Origin: Bergeyella zoohelcum ATCC 43767
GTDB lineage: Bacteria; Bacteroidota; Bacteroidia; Flavobacteriales; Weeksellaceae
DNA length: 64,000 nucleotides
Assembly (NCBI RefSeq): GCF_000301075.1
Contig: NZ_JH932293.1
Span: 1,739,289-1,803,288, forward strand
Reading direction: 5' to 3'
The number at the start of each line of letters is the position of its first letter. Position 1 is the first letter of the stretch. Shown here one piece after another: positions 33,032 to 41,500 of this stretch. The notes beneath the pieces are model-generated. The model was not told the DNA's origin. It ran no database searches and saw only the letters and a program-made list of their open reading frames with translations. The translations under genes were made by a program, and so were the position numbers.

Positions 33032-34950
33032 CAAAACCGCACCATCGTTCCAAAATAGAAAATCCGTTTTTGGAGGTGGTTGTAATGTAAATTTGTGTAA
33101 TTCGAATTGTAATACACCGAAGCAGAATTATTGAAATTCAGTAAGTTATTAACTGAAACAAAACCAATCACAGCAGTTTTTCCAATGAAGAAAAGTCGGT
33201 TTGCTGAAAAATCCAAGCGTTTATAATGAGGCATTTCAGCGGAATACCAATCGCCGAAAATCGGTTGAAAATCATTGGCTTGTGGATTAAAAACTGCCGA
33301 CTGCACAGGAGTAAAACGATTTCCCGGACGCGTGGCAAAAACCAACGAAGCCGTAAACCATTTCGGATTTTTGTAAATTAGTTGCGACTTGATAAAATAT
33401 TTTAAGTTTAAAGGCGTGTTATATTTTTGATTTCCAATAGCATACTTCTGATTTAGAAAAGTATTCGATATTGAAAAAGAAAATTGATGATTCAATTTAA
33501 AATCCACAGAAGCCTCACTTCCAAAGGTTTGTGTTTTATCAAATTGCTCGTAATGATTGGTTACAATATCGCCTTTATCTGCTTTGAAATATACTGATGT
33601 AGAAATGTTAAATTTCTCATTTTCAAAAGAATAATCCAAAGCAATTTGATGACTGCTCAGCGTATTGAAATTGCGAATAATATAATTTGGTGTAGTATAG
33701 CTGTGGTATTTTCCTGCACTGAAAATCAACCGATGCTCGTTATTTGGCGTGTAATTGGCTGAAAATTGGTAACTTGTAAAACTTTCGGTGTTTTTGTGAA
33801 GAAAAATATTTTTCCGCAAAGCCGATGAAAAATTCCACTGATTATTAGGTGAATAATTGGCATACACATAAGGTTCTACATAAAAAAAGTCAGTTGTTTT
33901 TTGATTGGTAAAAGTCGGACTTTCAGGCTTTAAACTGAAATAAAATTGCGGTAAAACTTCATTGTAATGATAGCGAAATACCGAAGCATCTACACCGTAT
34001 TGCATACTAAATGCTCTCGAAAACTGAGTTTTAAAGCTCAAACCATTGAAAAACTGAATATTTTTCACTTTGGAATCAATGTTTCCAAATTTGAATTCCG
34101 AGTGGGAAAAATCTACCATCGAAGCCCAACGAATTTTCGTTTTCTGCGTAAAATAATCCAAATTATTCACTGAAAAAAAGCGTTTTTTGAAGGCTTCAAC
34201 ATCGCCTAAAAAATTCAAAGAACGATTCAAAACCGAATATTTTTCATCAATAAAATAATTAAATGTATTGAAAGACAGGGTTTTATTGATTTTTAGATGT
34301 GTGTTTGCTCCCAAATCGAAAGTGGAAAAATGGTGCAGTTGGTCTAAACTTTTTCTGTTCAACCCGATAATAGCATCACTAAACTGATAATTGGTGTAAA
34401 TTTGCGTAAAATTGTTTTTACCGAGTTTCTGATTTCGCATCAGTCCAATATTGGAAAGAGCCAAAGAAAGTTGTGTAAATTCGCTAATAGGCTGGGTTTT
34501 AGTTTCTATTTCCACCAATCCTGCACTTGAATTACCGAAATTCAAAGGTGGATTACTCGAATAAACATATTGTTTATCAATAAGTTCAGTATTGAAAAGT
34601 GAAAAATTTCCCAAGCCATCATTCCGACTGAAACGCACGGGATTTAACACAGGAGAACCGTTGAGATAAACCCTTGACCTATAGGGACTTCCGCCTCTAA
34701 GCGAAGGGTTAGCACTCTCATCTGTATTAGTGGAAGCAGGAAGTGTGGTAATGGCTTTGAGCGGGTCGGCGTTGGCAGCAGGATTGAAATAAATATCCAA
34801 CGAATTGAGTTTTTTTACCGCAAATTTTTCGGAAATCGGGTCTTTTTTCACGATGATAACCTCTTCCAATTGATTGATTTGGAGGCTGTCTTGTTGGGCT
34901 TGTACAAAACTGAAAATAAGTAAATTAAATATAAAGAGTAGTGTTTTCAT
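33031..34950 (-). CDS. TonB-dependent outer-membrane receptor
   Basis: The 639-residue protein has a signal peptide (MKTLLFIFNLLIFSFVQAQ), a short TonB-box-like region (LEEVIIVKKDPISEK), a plug domain (about residues 60-150, with PSLRGGSPYRSRVYLNGSPV) and a 22-strand-type barrel that ends FGTMVRF. It lacks a carboxypeptidase-like extension. Its substrate is unknown. It lies in the minus-strand accessory cluster, 28 bp downstream of the tetratricopeptide-like gene, with which it is probably cotranscribed. Confidence 0.88.
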   Translation of the reverse strand: MKTLLFIFNLLIFSFVQAQQDSLQINQLEEVIIVKKDPISEKFAVKKLNSLDIYFNPAANADPLKAITTLPASTNTDESANPSLRGGSPYRSRVYLNGSPVLNPVRFSRNDGLGNFSLFNTELIDKQYVYSSNPPLNFGNSSAGLVEIETKTQPISEFTQLSLALSNIGLMRNQKLGKNNFTQIYTNYQFSDAIIGLNRKSLDQLHHFSTFDLGANTHLKINKTLSFNTFNYFIDEKYSVLNRSLNFLGDVEAFKKRFFSVNNLDYFTQKTKIRWASMVDFSHSEFKFGNIDSKVKNIQFFNGLSFKTQFSRAFSMQYGVDASVFRYHYNEVLPQFYFSLKPESPTFTNQKTTDFFYVEPYVYANYSPNNQWNFSSALRKNIFLHKNTESFTSYQFSANYTPNNEHRLIFSAGKYHSYTTPNYIIRNFNTLSSHQIALDYSFENEKFNISTSVYFKADKGDIVTNHYEQFDKTQTFGSEASVDFKLNHQFSFSISNTFLNQKYAIGNQKYNTPLNLKYFIKSQLIYKNPKWFTASLVFATRPGNRFTPVQSAVFNPQANDFQPIFGDWYSAEMPHYKRLDFSANRLFFIGKTAVIGFVSVNNLLNFNNSASVYYNSNYTNLHYNHLQKRIFYFGTMVRF

Positions 34951-34978
34951 AAAGTTATAAATAATATCTGTTTAAGTT

Positions 34979-35731
34979 TTATTTTTCAGGAAATTCTGAT
35001 TGGAATTTTTTCTGCAACTCGTCAGCTTTTTCTTTCTGATTTTCAGAAGAGTACCATTTCAAAAGACTTTGATAGGCTTCCCTTTTTCCCCAAGTAGGTA
35101 AATGTTCGGAATTTTGGTTCGGTTCAGGGAGTGAAATGGCTTTTAAAAGTGAAGTTTCTGCCTTTTTGCCACCGCCGTATTGCTTGGGAATATTGGTGTC
35201 ATAATTGCCTTCCACATAGTACAAACGCGGATTTTCTTTTTCCAAACGAAAGCCTTTTTGCAGATTTTCACGAATTTTGGCATCAATCTGCATCGCTTCC
35301 ATCTGATTTTTCATAAAAACAAACGATAAACTCAAATTATTGGCTAATAGGGCATATTCTTCGGCGTTTTTATTTTTCTTATCTTGCAGAATATCAATGC
35401 TTTTTTGATTGTATTCACTCGCTTTTTCTTTGTTATCTGTTTTCAAATAGAAAATGGTTTGATAAAAATTCAAATAAGATTTCCAATACAAATTCCATTG
35501 GCTATTTTCCTTATTTTCAGAAAGCTGTTTTTCCAAATTTTCTAACGGAAGTCCATTTTTGGTCGTAAAAGCCTCGCCTAAAGCGGTTTCTATTTGTTGT
35601 TGAATGCCATTGAGCGAAGACTGATTTTCTATTGTCTGAATTTCAGATTGTTGTGTACTTTGAGCTTGTGTATTGATTGCAAGAAATGAGCAAACCACAG
35701 CAAAAACGATGTTTCTAAAATTTCTATTCAT
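34979..35731 (-). CDS. Secreted helical (tetratricopeptide-like) protein
   Basis: The 250-residue product has a signal peptide (residues 1-23, ending NTQAQ) and a mature part of repeated helix pairs, for example YNQKSIDILQDKKNKNAEEY and ENLQKGFRLEKENPRLYYV, plus GGGKKAETSLLKAISLPEP. This resembles degenerate tetratricopeptide repeats, suggesting a periplasmic protein-binding role. It precedes the TonB receptor and may help that receptor. One operator-like palindrome (site B) lies 23 bp upstream of its start codon. I do not recognise a named family. Confidence 0.75.
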   Translation of the reverse strand: MNRNFRNIVFAVVCSFLAINTQAQSTQQSEIQTIENQSSLNGIQQQIETALGEAFTTKNGLPLENLEKQLSENKENSQWNLYWKSYLNFYQTIFYLKTDNKEKASEYNQKSIDILQDKKNKNAEEYALLANNLSLSFVFMKNQMEAMQIDAKIRENLQKGFRLEKENPRLYYVEGNYDTNIPKQYGGGKKAETSLLKAISLPEPNQNSEHLPTWGKREAYQSLLKWYSSENQKEKADELQKKFQSEFPEK

Positions 35732-35753
35732 TGTATTTATTGTTTATAAATTA

Positions 35754-35768
35754 GTTTATTTTGTAAAG
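35754..35768. promoter_or_regulatory. Palindromic operator-like site B
   Basis: GTTTATTTTGTAAAG shares TTTATTTTRYAAA with the other three sites, though the right arm is imperfect. It lies between the 2TM gene and the tetratricopeptide-like gene, upstream of the latter. Confidence 0.45.
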
Positions 35769-35786
35769 TAAAATTGTAAAAAAATA

Positions 35787-36068
35787 TTATTTTTCCTCTT
35801 TCTCCATCAACTCTTTGATTTTGCGTTCTTCCCAATTTTTTCCAAAGAAAATATTAGGGGCAAATACTTTAAAAGCGTGCGAAACCAGCCCAATACCCCA
35901 GCCGAAAATCACCCACAAACACCATAAATGATTGGGATTTTGATAGAGATTCAGTCCGACAAGGAAGGCATTGACTACGACATAAGTCGCCAAATGATGG
36001 TAGAATTTTTTGAGTTTCTTTACTCGTTTTTCTGCTTTTCTGTAAGCGTTTGGTTCTGTTGTGTTCAT
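35787..36068 (-). CDS. 2TM domain protein
   Basis: The 93-residue protein begins with a basic helix (AYRKAEKRVKKLKKFYHHL), followed by two membrane helices (about residues 26-44 and 48-68) with PNHLWCLWVIFGWGIGLVSHAFKVF, and a charged tail. This is the 2TM family, small inner-membrane proteins of Bacteroidota often found beside LytTR-type or other regulators. Here it opens the minus-strand accessory cluster, with two operator-like palindromes and a -7 box in front of it. Confidence 0.88.
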   Translation of the reverse strand: MNTTEPNAYRKAEKRVKKLKKFYHHLATYVVVNAFLVGLNLYQNPNHLWCLWVIFGWGIGLVSHAFKVFAPNIFFGKNWEERKIKELMEKEEK

Positions 36069-36106
36069 TTTTTTATATTTATATTATTGATTATCTGATT
36101 TTTGAT

Positions 36107-36127
36107 TTAGTTTATTTTACAAACTAA
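36107..36127. promoter_or_regulatory. Palindromic operator-like site C
   Basis: Arms TTAGTTT (36107-36113) and AAACTAA (36121-36127) flank the core, which contains GTTTATTTTACAAAC (36110-36124). It is the longest of the four sites and would lie in the leader of the 2TM transcript. Confidence 0.55.
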
Positions 36128-36163
36128 GTTTTCAAAAAAAATATTTCTTTCTCTTTGATGACG

Positions 36164-36171
36164 CAAAGATA
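36164..36171 (-). promoter_or_regulatory. -7 box for the accessory cluster
   Basis: The minus strand reads TATCTTTG, an exact TAnnTTTG match. Operator site D starts five bases further upstream, so a bound protein would block the promoter. Predicted transcription start is near 36157. Confidence 0.6.
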
Positions 36172-36176
36172 AATAA

Positions 36177-36191
36177 GTTTATTTTATAAAC
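36177..36191. promoter_or_regulatory. Palindromic operator-like site D
   Basis: GTTTATTTTATAAAC is a perfect palindrome apart from its 3-base centre (GTTTAT / ATAAAC). It sits between the expected -33 and -7 positions of the cluster promoter. Confidence 0.6.
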
Positions 36192-36301
36192 CAAATATTT
36201 TTTAAAAAAATCAGACAATTTATATCATCATCTGATTTTTAGTTTTTTTATTGAAACAATAAATGTGTTGATATTGAATATTTTATAAAAAAAAATATCT
36301 C

Positions 36302-36973
36302 TTAAAATAAGGCAGCTCCTACGAAAACACCCACACTGCCGTGGTATTTTTTTGCGGGACCATACCAATCCAAATTGGTTCCTAGTCCGAAATTAATATC
36401 CTTATAAATAACGCCTAATCTCGCCATTATATAACTTCTGGCGTGGTGTTCAAAATCGGTAGTCTGCACATAAACCCCTTGTAAACGACTGTAATAACGC
36501 CAGTTGTCATTGATTTTAGGTCGGTATTCTACCAATGAGAAAGTTTCAAAAGTTCCGTTTTTGGTCAAATCTATACGAGGATTCACTACAAATAACAAAT
36601 CGGGCTTGGCATAGGAATAGATAATCCCCGCCGAAGGACGAAATCCGCCTGGAGGAGTTGCTTGAAATCCTGCAATCACATCCACTCCTTTTACCACTTG
36701 ATAAGACACATTGGCCTGAATCATATAGTCTTTGATGTTTTTATTATCCCATTCCCCGAGTATATTGGTTACTCCAAATAAACCTAATTTGGGTACGCTT
36801 TGTAGCTTTTTGATAGTGGTCATCTGAAAGGCAACACCTCTGTTGCTCACCAAAAATTCCGTAGATACAGGTGGGTTTTTAACAGGTTTAGGTTGCTCTT
36901 GTGCGGAAATGCTAGACACTGAAAATAAAATTGATAAAAATATGGCTTTTTTAATGCTACTTTTTAAATTCAT
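36302..36973 (-). CDS. Small outer-membrane beta-barrel protein
   Basis: The 223-residue product has a signal peptide (residues 1-24, ending SISAQ) and a mature sequence of alternating amphipathic strands. Examples are MIQANVSYQVVKGVDVIAGF, PSAGIIYSYAKPDLLFVVN and YIMARLGVIYKDINFGLG. It ends GVFVGAALF with a terminal Phe, typical of an outer-membrane barrel of eight to ten strands. I cannot name the family. A -7 box TATCTTTG lies on the minus strand at 37071-37078. The 233 bp downstream of it (36069-36301) belong to the accessory cluster's control region. Confidence 0.7.
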   Translation of the reverse strand: MNLKSSIKKAIFLSILFSVSSISAQEQPKPVKNPPVSTEFLVSNRGVAFQMTTIKKLQSVPKLGLFGVTNILGEWDNKNIKDYMIQANVSYQVVKGVDVIAGFQATPPGGFRPSAGIIYSYAKPDLLFVVNPRIDLTKNGTFETFSLVEYRPKINDNWRYYSRLQGVYVQTTDFEHHARSYIMARLGVIYKDINFGLGTNLDWYGPAKKYHGSVGVFVGAALF

Positions 36974-37046
36974 AGTGTTTATATTTGACGATGTTAATGT
37001 TTTTTTTATTACAGATAATAAATTCTATCTATTTTATAGTATAGTT

Positions 37047-37080
37047 TTTATCTTTGATAATTTTACACAACAAAGATAAA
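37047..37080. promoter_or_regulatory. Inverted pair of TATCTTTG boxes
   Basis: TTTATCTTTG (37047-37056) and CAAAGATAAA (37071-37080) are a perfect 10-bp inverted repeat, so each strand has an exact TAnnTTTG box facing the other. The minus-strand box suits the barrel gene at 36302-36973; the plus-strand box faces no forward gene. Confidence 0.5.
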
Positions 37081-37131
37081 GAAGTACAAATGAATACCTA
37101 TTGATGTATGGTAAGAAATAGATTTTTATCA

Positions 37132-37782
37132 TTACATTTGAGTATTTCCTAGCATCGGTACAAAAGAGTATAGTCCAAAGTCTTCCTTTTCTATTTCAGT
37201 ATCTGATTTTTTAGTAAAACGATAGAGAATTTGTTCGTTTCCTTTCCCTAATGGGATGACCATTATTCCCCCTACCTTCAGTTGTTTTAACAATTCTACA
37301 GGCAAAATAGAAGCTCCACAAGTAACCAATATTTTATCAAAAGGAGCATAAGCTGGAAGTCCTAAAAAACCATCTCCAAAAAATTGAAATTCAGGGGATA
37401 GATTCATAATAGACAGTATTTTTTTGGAAAAATTATAGAGCTCTTTTTGTCTCTCTATAGTATACACTTTTAGCCCCATATGAATCAAAACGGCTGTTTG
37501 GTATCCACATCCTGTGCCTATTTCTAATATTTTCTCCCCTTTCTGGGCACAGAGTAATTCACTTTGTTCTGCTACGGTAGAAGGATGAGAGATAGTTTGT
37601 CCAGAGGCAATAGGAAATGCCCTGTCTTCGTATGCGAATTGAGAAAAAATACTTTCCAAAAAAAAATGCCTTGGGACAGCATTCATGGCACTAAGCACCA
37701 ATTCATCTTTGATGCCTATTTTTTCTTCCAAATAAGCCACCAGCTGCTTTCTTCTGCCTTTGTCTAAGTAAGAATCCTCCAT
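37132..37782 (-). CDS. pcm: Protein-L-isoaspartate O-methyltransferase
   Basis: The 216-residue protein has the family's substrate segment AFPIASGQTISHPSTVAEQ (about residues 55-73), the SAM-binding motif I ILEIGTGCGYQTAVL and the post-motif DKILVTCGA. It methylates isoaspartyl residues to start repair of aged proteins in the cytoplasm. It is transcribed away from ruvA. The 131 bp between them hold no clear feature. Confidence 0.95.
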   Translation of the reverse strand: MEDSYLDKGRRKQLVAYLEEKIGIKDELVLSAMNAVPRHFFLESIFSQFAYEDRAFPIASGQTISHPSTVAEQSELLCAQKGEKILEIGTGCGYQTAVLIHMGLKVYTIERQKELYNFSKKILSIMNLSPEFQFFGDGFLGLPAYAPFDKILVTCGASILPVELLKQLKVGGIMVIPLGKGNEQILYRFTKKSDTEIEKEDFGLYSFVPMLGNTQM

Positions 37783-37913
37783 AGGACAAAAATAATAAAA
37801 ACTATACTTTTAACCAACCGATATTTCCTTTTTTTATAGCCTATAATTATATTTTTTTTACATAAAAGCACTTTTTTCCTTTGCCAAAAATATTTTTTTT
37901 GTAATTTCGGAAA

Positions 37914-38501
37914 ATGATTTTTTCACTCAAAGGTATTGTACAAGAACTTCATCCTACCCTCGCCATTATAGATGTTAATGGTGTAGGCTATGGTGTAAAT
38001 ATGAGTTTACAAACTTCCCAAAAACTCGTATTGGGACAGACGGTTCATCTTTTTATTCAGCAGCTGATTCGTGAAGATGCTCATCCACTGTATGGTTTTT
38101 TTAGCCAAGAAGAAAAGGAACTATTTAACTTGCTTATCTCGGTCAATGGAGTAGGAGCCAGTTCGGCATTGATATTATTGTCTTCGCTTACTAATGTAGA
38201 AATAGTTCAAGCAATTTCTAATGGACAAAGTGTCATCCTTCAAAAAGCTAAAGGTATAGGGGCAAAAACAGCTGAAAGAATCATTATCGACCTCAGAGAT
38301 AAAGTCTTGAAATTTAATGTTGAAATAGCAGAATCCACCACTACCCTTGCCAATAACAGAGTGAAACAAGAGGCCGTAGTGGCATTAGAAGTATTGGGCA
38401 TCACCAAGAAAATGAGCGAAAAAATTGCGGATAAAATAATAAAATCTTCACCTGAAATCTCGGTGGAAGAACTCGTAAAGCAAATATTAAAAAGTATTTA
38501 A
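37914..38501 (+). CDS. ruvA: Holliday junction branch migration protein RuvA
   Basis: The 195-residue length and layout fit RuvA: an OB-fold domain I (residues 1-65, MIFSLKGIVQELHPTLAIID), helix-hairpin-helix domain II (GVGASSALILL and KGIGAKTAERIIIDLRDKV) and a C-terminal RuvB-binding domain III (about 145-195, VVALEVLGITKKMSEKIADK). It forms the tetrameric core that holds four-way junctions. Its stop codon is one base from the GTG start of sprA, so the pair forms one transcript. Confidence 0.97.
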   Translation: MIFSLKGIVQELHPTLAIIDVNGVGYGVNMSLQTSQKLVLGQTVHLFIQQLIREDAHPLYGFFSQEEKELFNLLISVNGVGASSALILLSSLTNVEIVQAISNGQSVILQKAKGIGAKTAERIIIDLRDKVLKFNVEIAESTTTLANNRVKQEAVVALEVLGITKKMSEKIADKIIKSSPEISVEELVKQILKSI

Positions 38502-38502
38502 A

Positions 38503-41500
38503 GTGCGACTGAAAACCATTCCATATACTAAGATTGCCGCTTTCATGTTTTGGCTTCCTATGGCGAATATTCATGCTCAGGAATCGCCTAATAATGATGT
38601 AGTAATCAAAAAAGAACTCCAGCTTCCTGACCCTACCACCTACGAAGCATTCTATGATATTAAAATAGGAATGTATTTCGTGTATCCTAAAATAGGAGAC
38701 CTCATCTCTGGAACACCTATGGTGATGACTCCACAGGAATACCAAAGATTCAGGATGTCTAAAATGTCTAAGGACTACTACCGTGAAAAATCAGAACAGT
38801 ACAGTGCACTTTTTAGAAAAAATAAAAAAGAACAGAAACAAAGAGGACTTATCCCTACACTCAATGTTCGGAATAAAATTTTTGAAACCATCTTTGGAGG
38901 AAACAAAATAGAAATCATTCCTTCGGGTTTTGCATCTTTTGACCTCGGTGGACTGTATCAGAAAATAGATAATCCGCTCATTCTTCCTCAAAATAGAACT
39001 TCTTTTGCTTTTGACATTGAACAAAGAATCCAGCTGGGACTTTTAGGAAAGGTGGGCGAAAATTTGCAGCTTAGAGCCAACTATGACACCCAAAGTGGTT
39101 TTGCCTTTGAGAACAGAATGAACCTCGCTTGGCAAGCCAAAGGTACATGGAAAGATCTACAAAATAAGGGACTGAATGATATAACTACGGGCGGGGAAGA
39201 CCGTTTCATTAAAAAGGTGGAGCTAGGAAATATCAATATGCCCCTCTCTACCAATCTCATCCGTGGTTCAGAATCGCTCTTCGGTATTAAAACCGATTTC
39301 CAAGCTGGAAAAACTTTTGGCTCCATCGTTCTTTCTCAGCAGAGAGGCGAGGCGAGAAATATTACCGTACAAGGCGGAGGCGTAATGAACTCGTTTAAAC
39401 TTAATGCAGTGGATTATGAAGATAATCAGCACTATTTCATTGGACATTACTTCCTAAACAATTATGATTCGGCATTGCAAAACTACCCTGTCATTAACTC
39501 TACCATTAATATCAATAGAATAGAAGTTTGGGTACTAGACCAAGGAAACTCTAGCCTCACTACACAAAAGTCCATCATCGGTATCCGAGATTTGGGTGAA
39601 GGAGCTACGGGCACACCTGATAATGCACAATCTAATATTTACGCTACCATAGACGGATTAGGAGCAGGAATTAGAGATGTAAATTCTGCCTATAACCTCA
39701 TTAATGGACAAAATCTTCCTGTGGCATCAGGAGCTACAGAAACTTATCAAGATGGAGAGCATTTTATTTTCAATAGAAAAGCCAGAAGGCTTAGTGAAAA
39801 TGAATATAAATTTAATCCTCAGCTAGGGTATCTATCTCTGAATCAAAGATTAAATGATAATCAGCTGCTGGCAGTTTCTTATTCCTACACTATGAATGGC
39901 TCTAACCAAGTGTATAAAGTGGGGGAATTTTCAGAAGAAAGTCCAGTATTGATTACTAAAGTTTTAAAGCCCAATACCAATGTAAAGACTTCCTCTCCGA
40001 TGTGGAATCTGATGATGAAAAATGTCTATTCATTGGACGGAATGCAAATTGATGCAGAAAATTTCATGCTCAATGTGTATTACCGTGATCCTAAGTCAGG
40101 GGGTAAACTCAATTACTTACCAGATACACCCGTAAAAGATATTAATCTCCTTAAACTTCTTAACTGGGATAGGCTGAATCTACATAATGACATTCAGGAT
40201 AATGGTGGAACATTGGGGGACGGTATTTTTGACTTCGTTCCTAATATTACCATTCGTCCTGAAGAAGGAAAAATCATGTTTACCAAAGCACAGCCTTTTG
40301 GAAGCTTTATGGAGTCCGTTTTGGGAACTTCTAACAGTCAATATGTTTTTAAAGACTTATACGAACAGCAAAAACAAATAGCTACCCAATCTAATCTGGC
40401 ACAGCGTTACACCATTGAGGGCAGATATAAGGGTTCCCAAGGACAAGGCATCCCTCTCGGTGCTATCAATGTACCTCAAGGCTCTGTAAAAGTAACCGCC
40501 AACGGTATAGAACTGGTAGAAGGTGTGGACTATACCGTGAACTACATGCTAGGGCAGGTGAATATCATCAATGAAAGAATAAGACAATCTGGACAAGCCA
40601 TTAATATCTCGTTAGAAAATCAGCTTACCTTTAATACACAGAGAAAACGATTTTTAGGAGCCAATGTAGAACACCGTTTTTCAGATAAATTCATACTTGG
40701 AGGAACTTTTGTGAATTATTCCGAAATTCCTTTGACTCAAAAAGTGAACTTCGGGCAAGAAGCGGTCAATAATTCCATGGCGGGAATAAATATTTTGTAC
40801 AATAATAAAGCTCCATTCCTTACCCGATGGACCGATAAAATCCCATTCATCAATACCGAAGCAGAATCTAATATTGATTTTAAAATGGAAGCCGCATATC
40901 TCCTTCCAGGGCTTAATGATGCTAGTAATAATGAATCTTATATTGATGATTTTGAACAGACTACCTCAAGAATTTCACTCAAAGAACCGAATGCTTGGGC
41001 ACTGGCTTCCAAACCTGAAAAAAATCAAAATGACCCTATATTCTCAGGAGCAGGACAAAATGATAATCTACAAAGTGGCTACGGAAGAGGGCTACTGTCA
41101 TGGTATTTTATAGACCCGAGATTTTACGGCGTAGGAGGAACAGCCCCCCAAGGAATAGATGCCAATGCGGTATCTAACCACGCATCCCGAAGAGTGAGAG
41201 TTCAGGAGTTATTTAATACCCGAGATTTAGTAGCAGGAGAACAAGTATTTACCAATACCCTAGACCTTGCTTACTTCCCTCAAGAAAGAGGACCTTATAA
41301 TGTAAACCCTAATGTAGAAGCTCCAGAAAACCGATGGGGAGGGCTGATGCGTTCTGTAAATGTGTCTAATTTTATCCAATCTAACATAGAATATGTAGAA
41401 TTTTGGATGATGGACCCTTATGCAGATGGCAAACAGCTGGGGCCAAATCCTCGGCTTCTATTACAACTAGGAAATGTCTCTGAAGATGTACTCAAAGACG

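Noticed and set aside
36069..36301. Small genes in the 233-bp gap before the barrel gene
   Set aside because: The gap is filled by operator sites, a promoter and A/T runs; no open frame of substance was seen.
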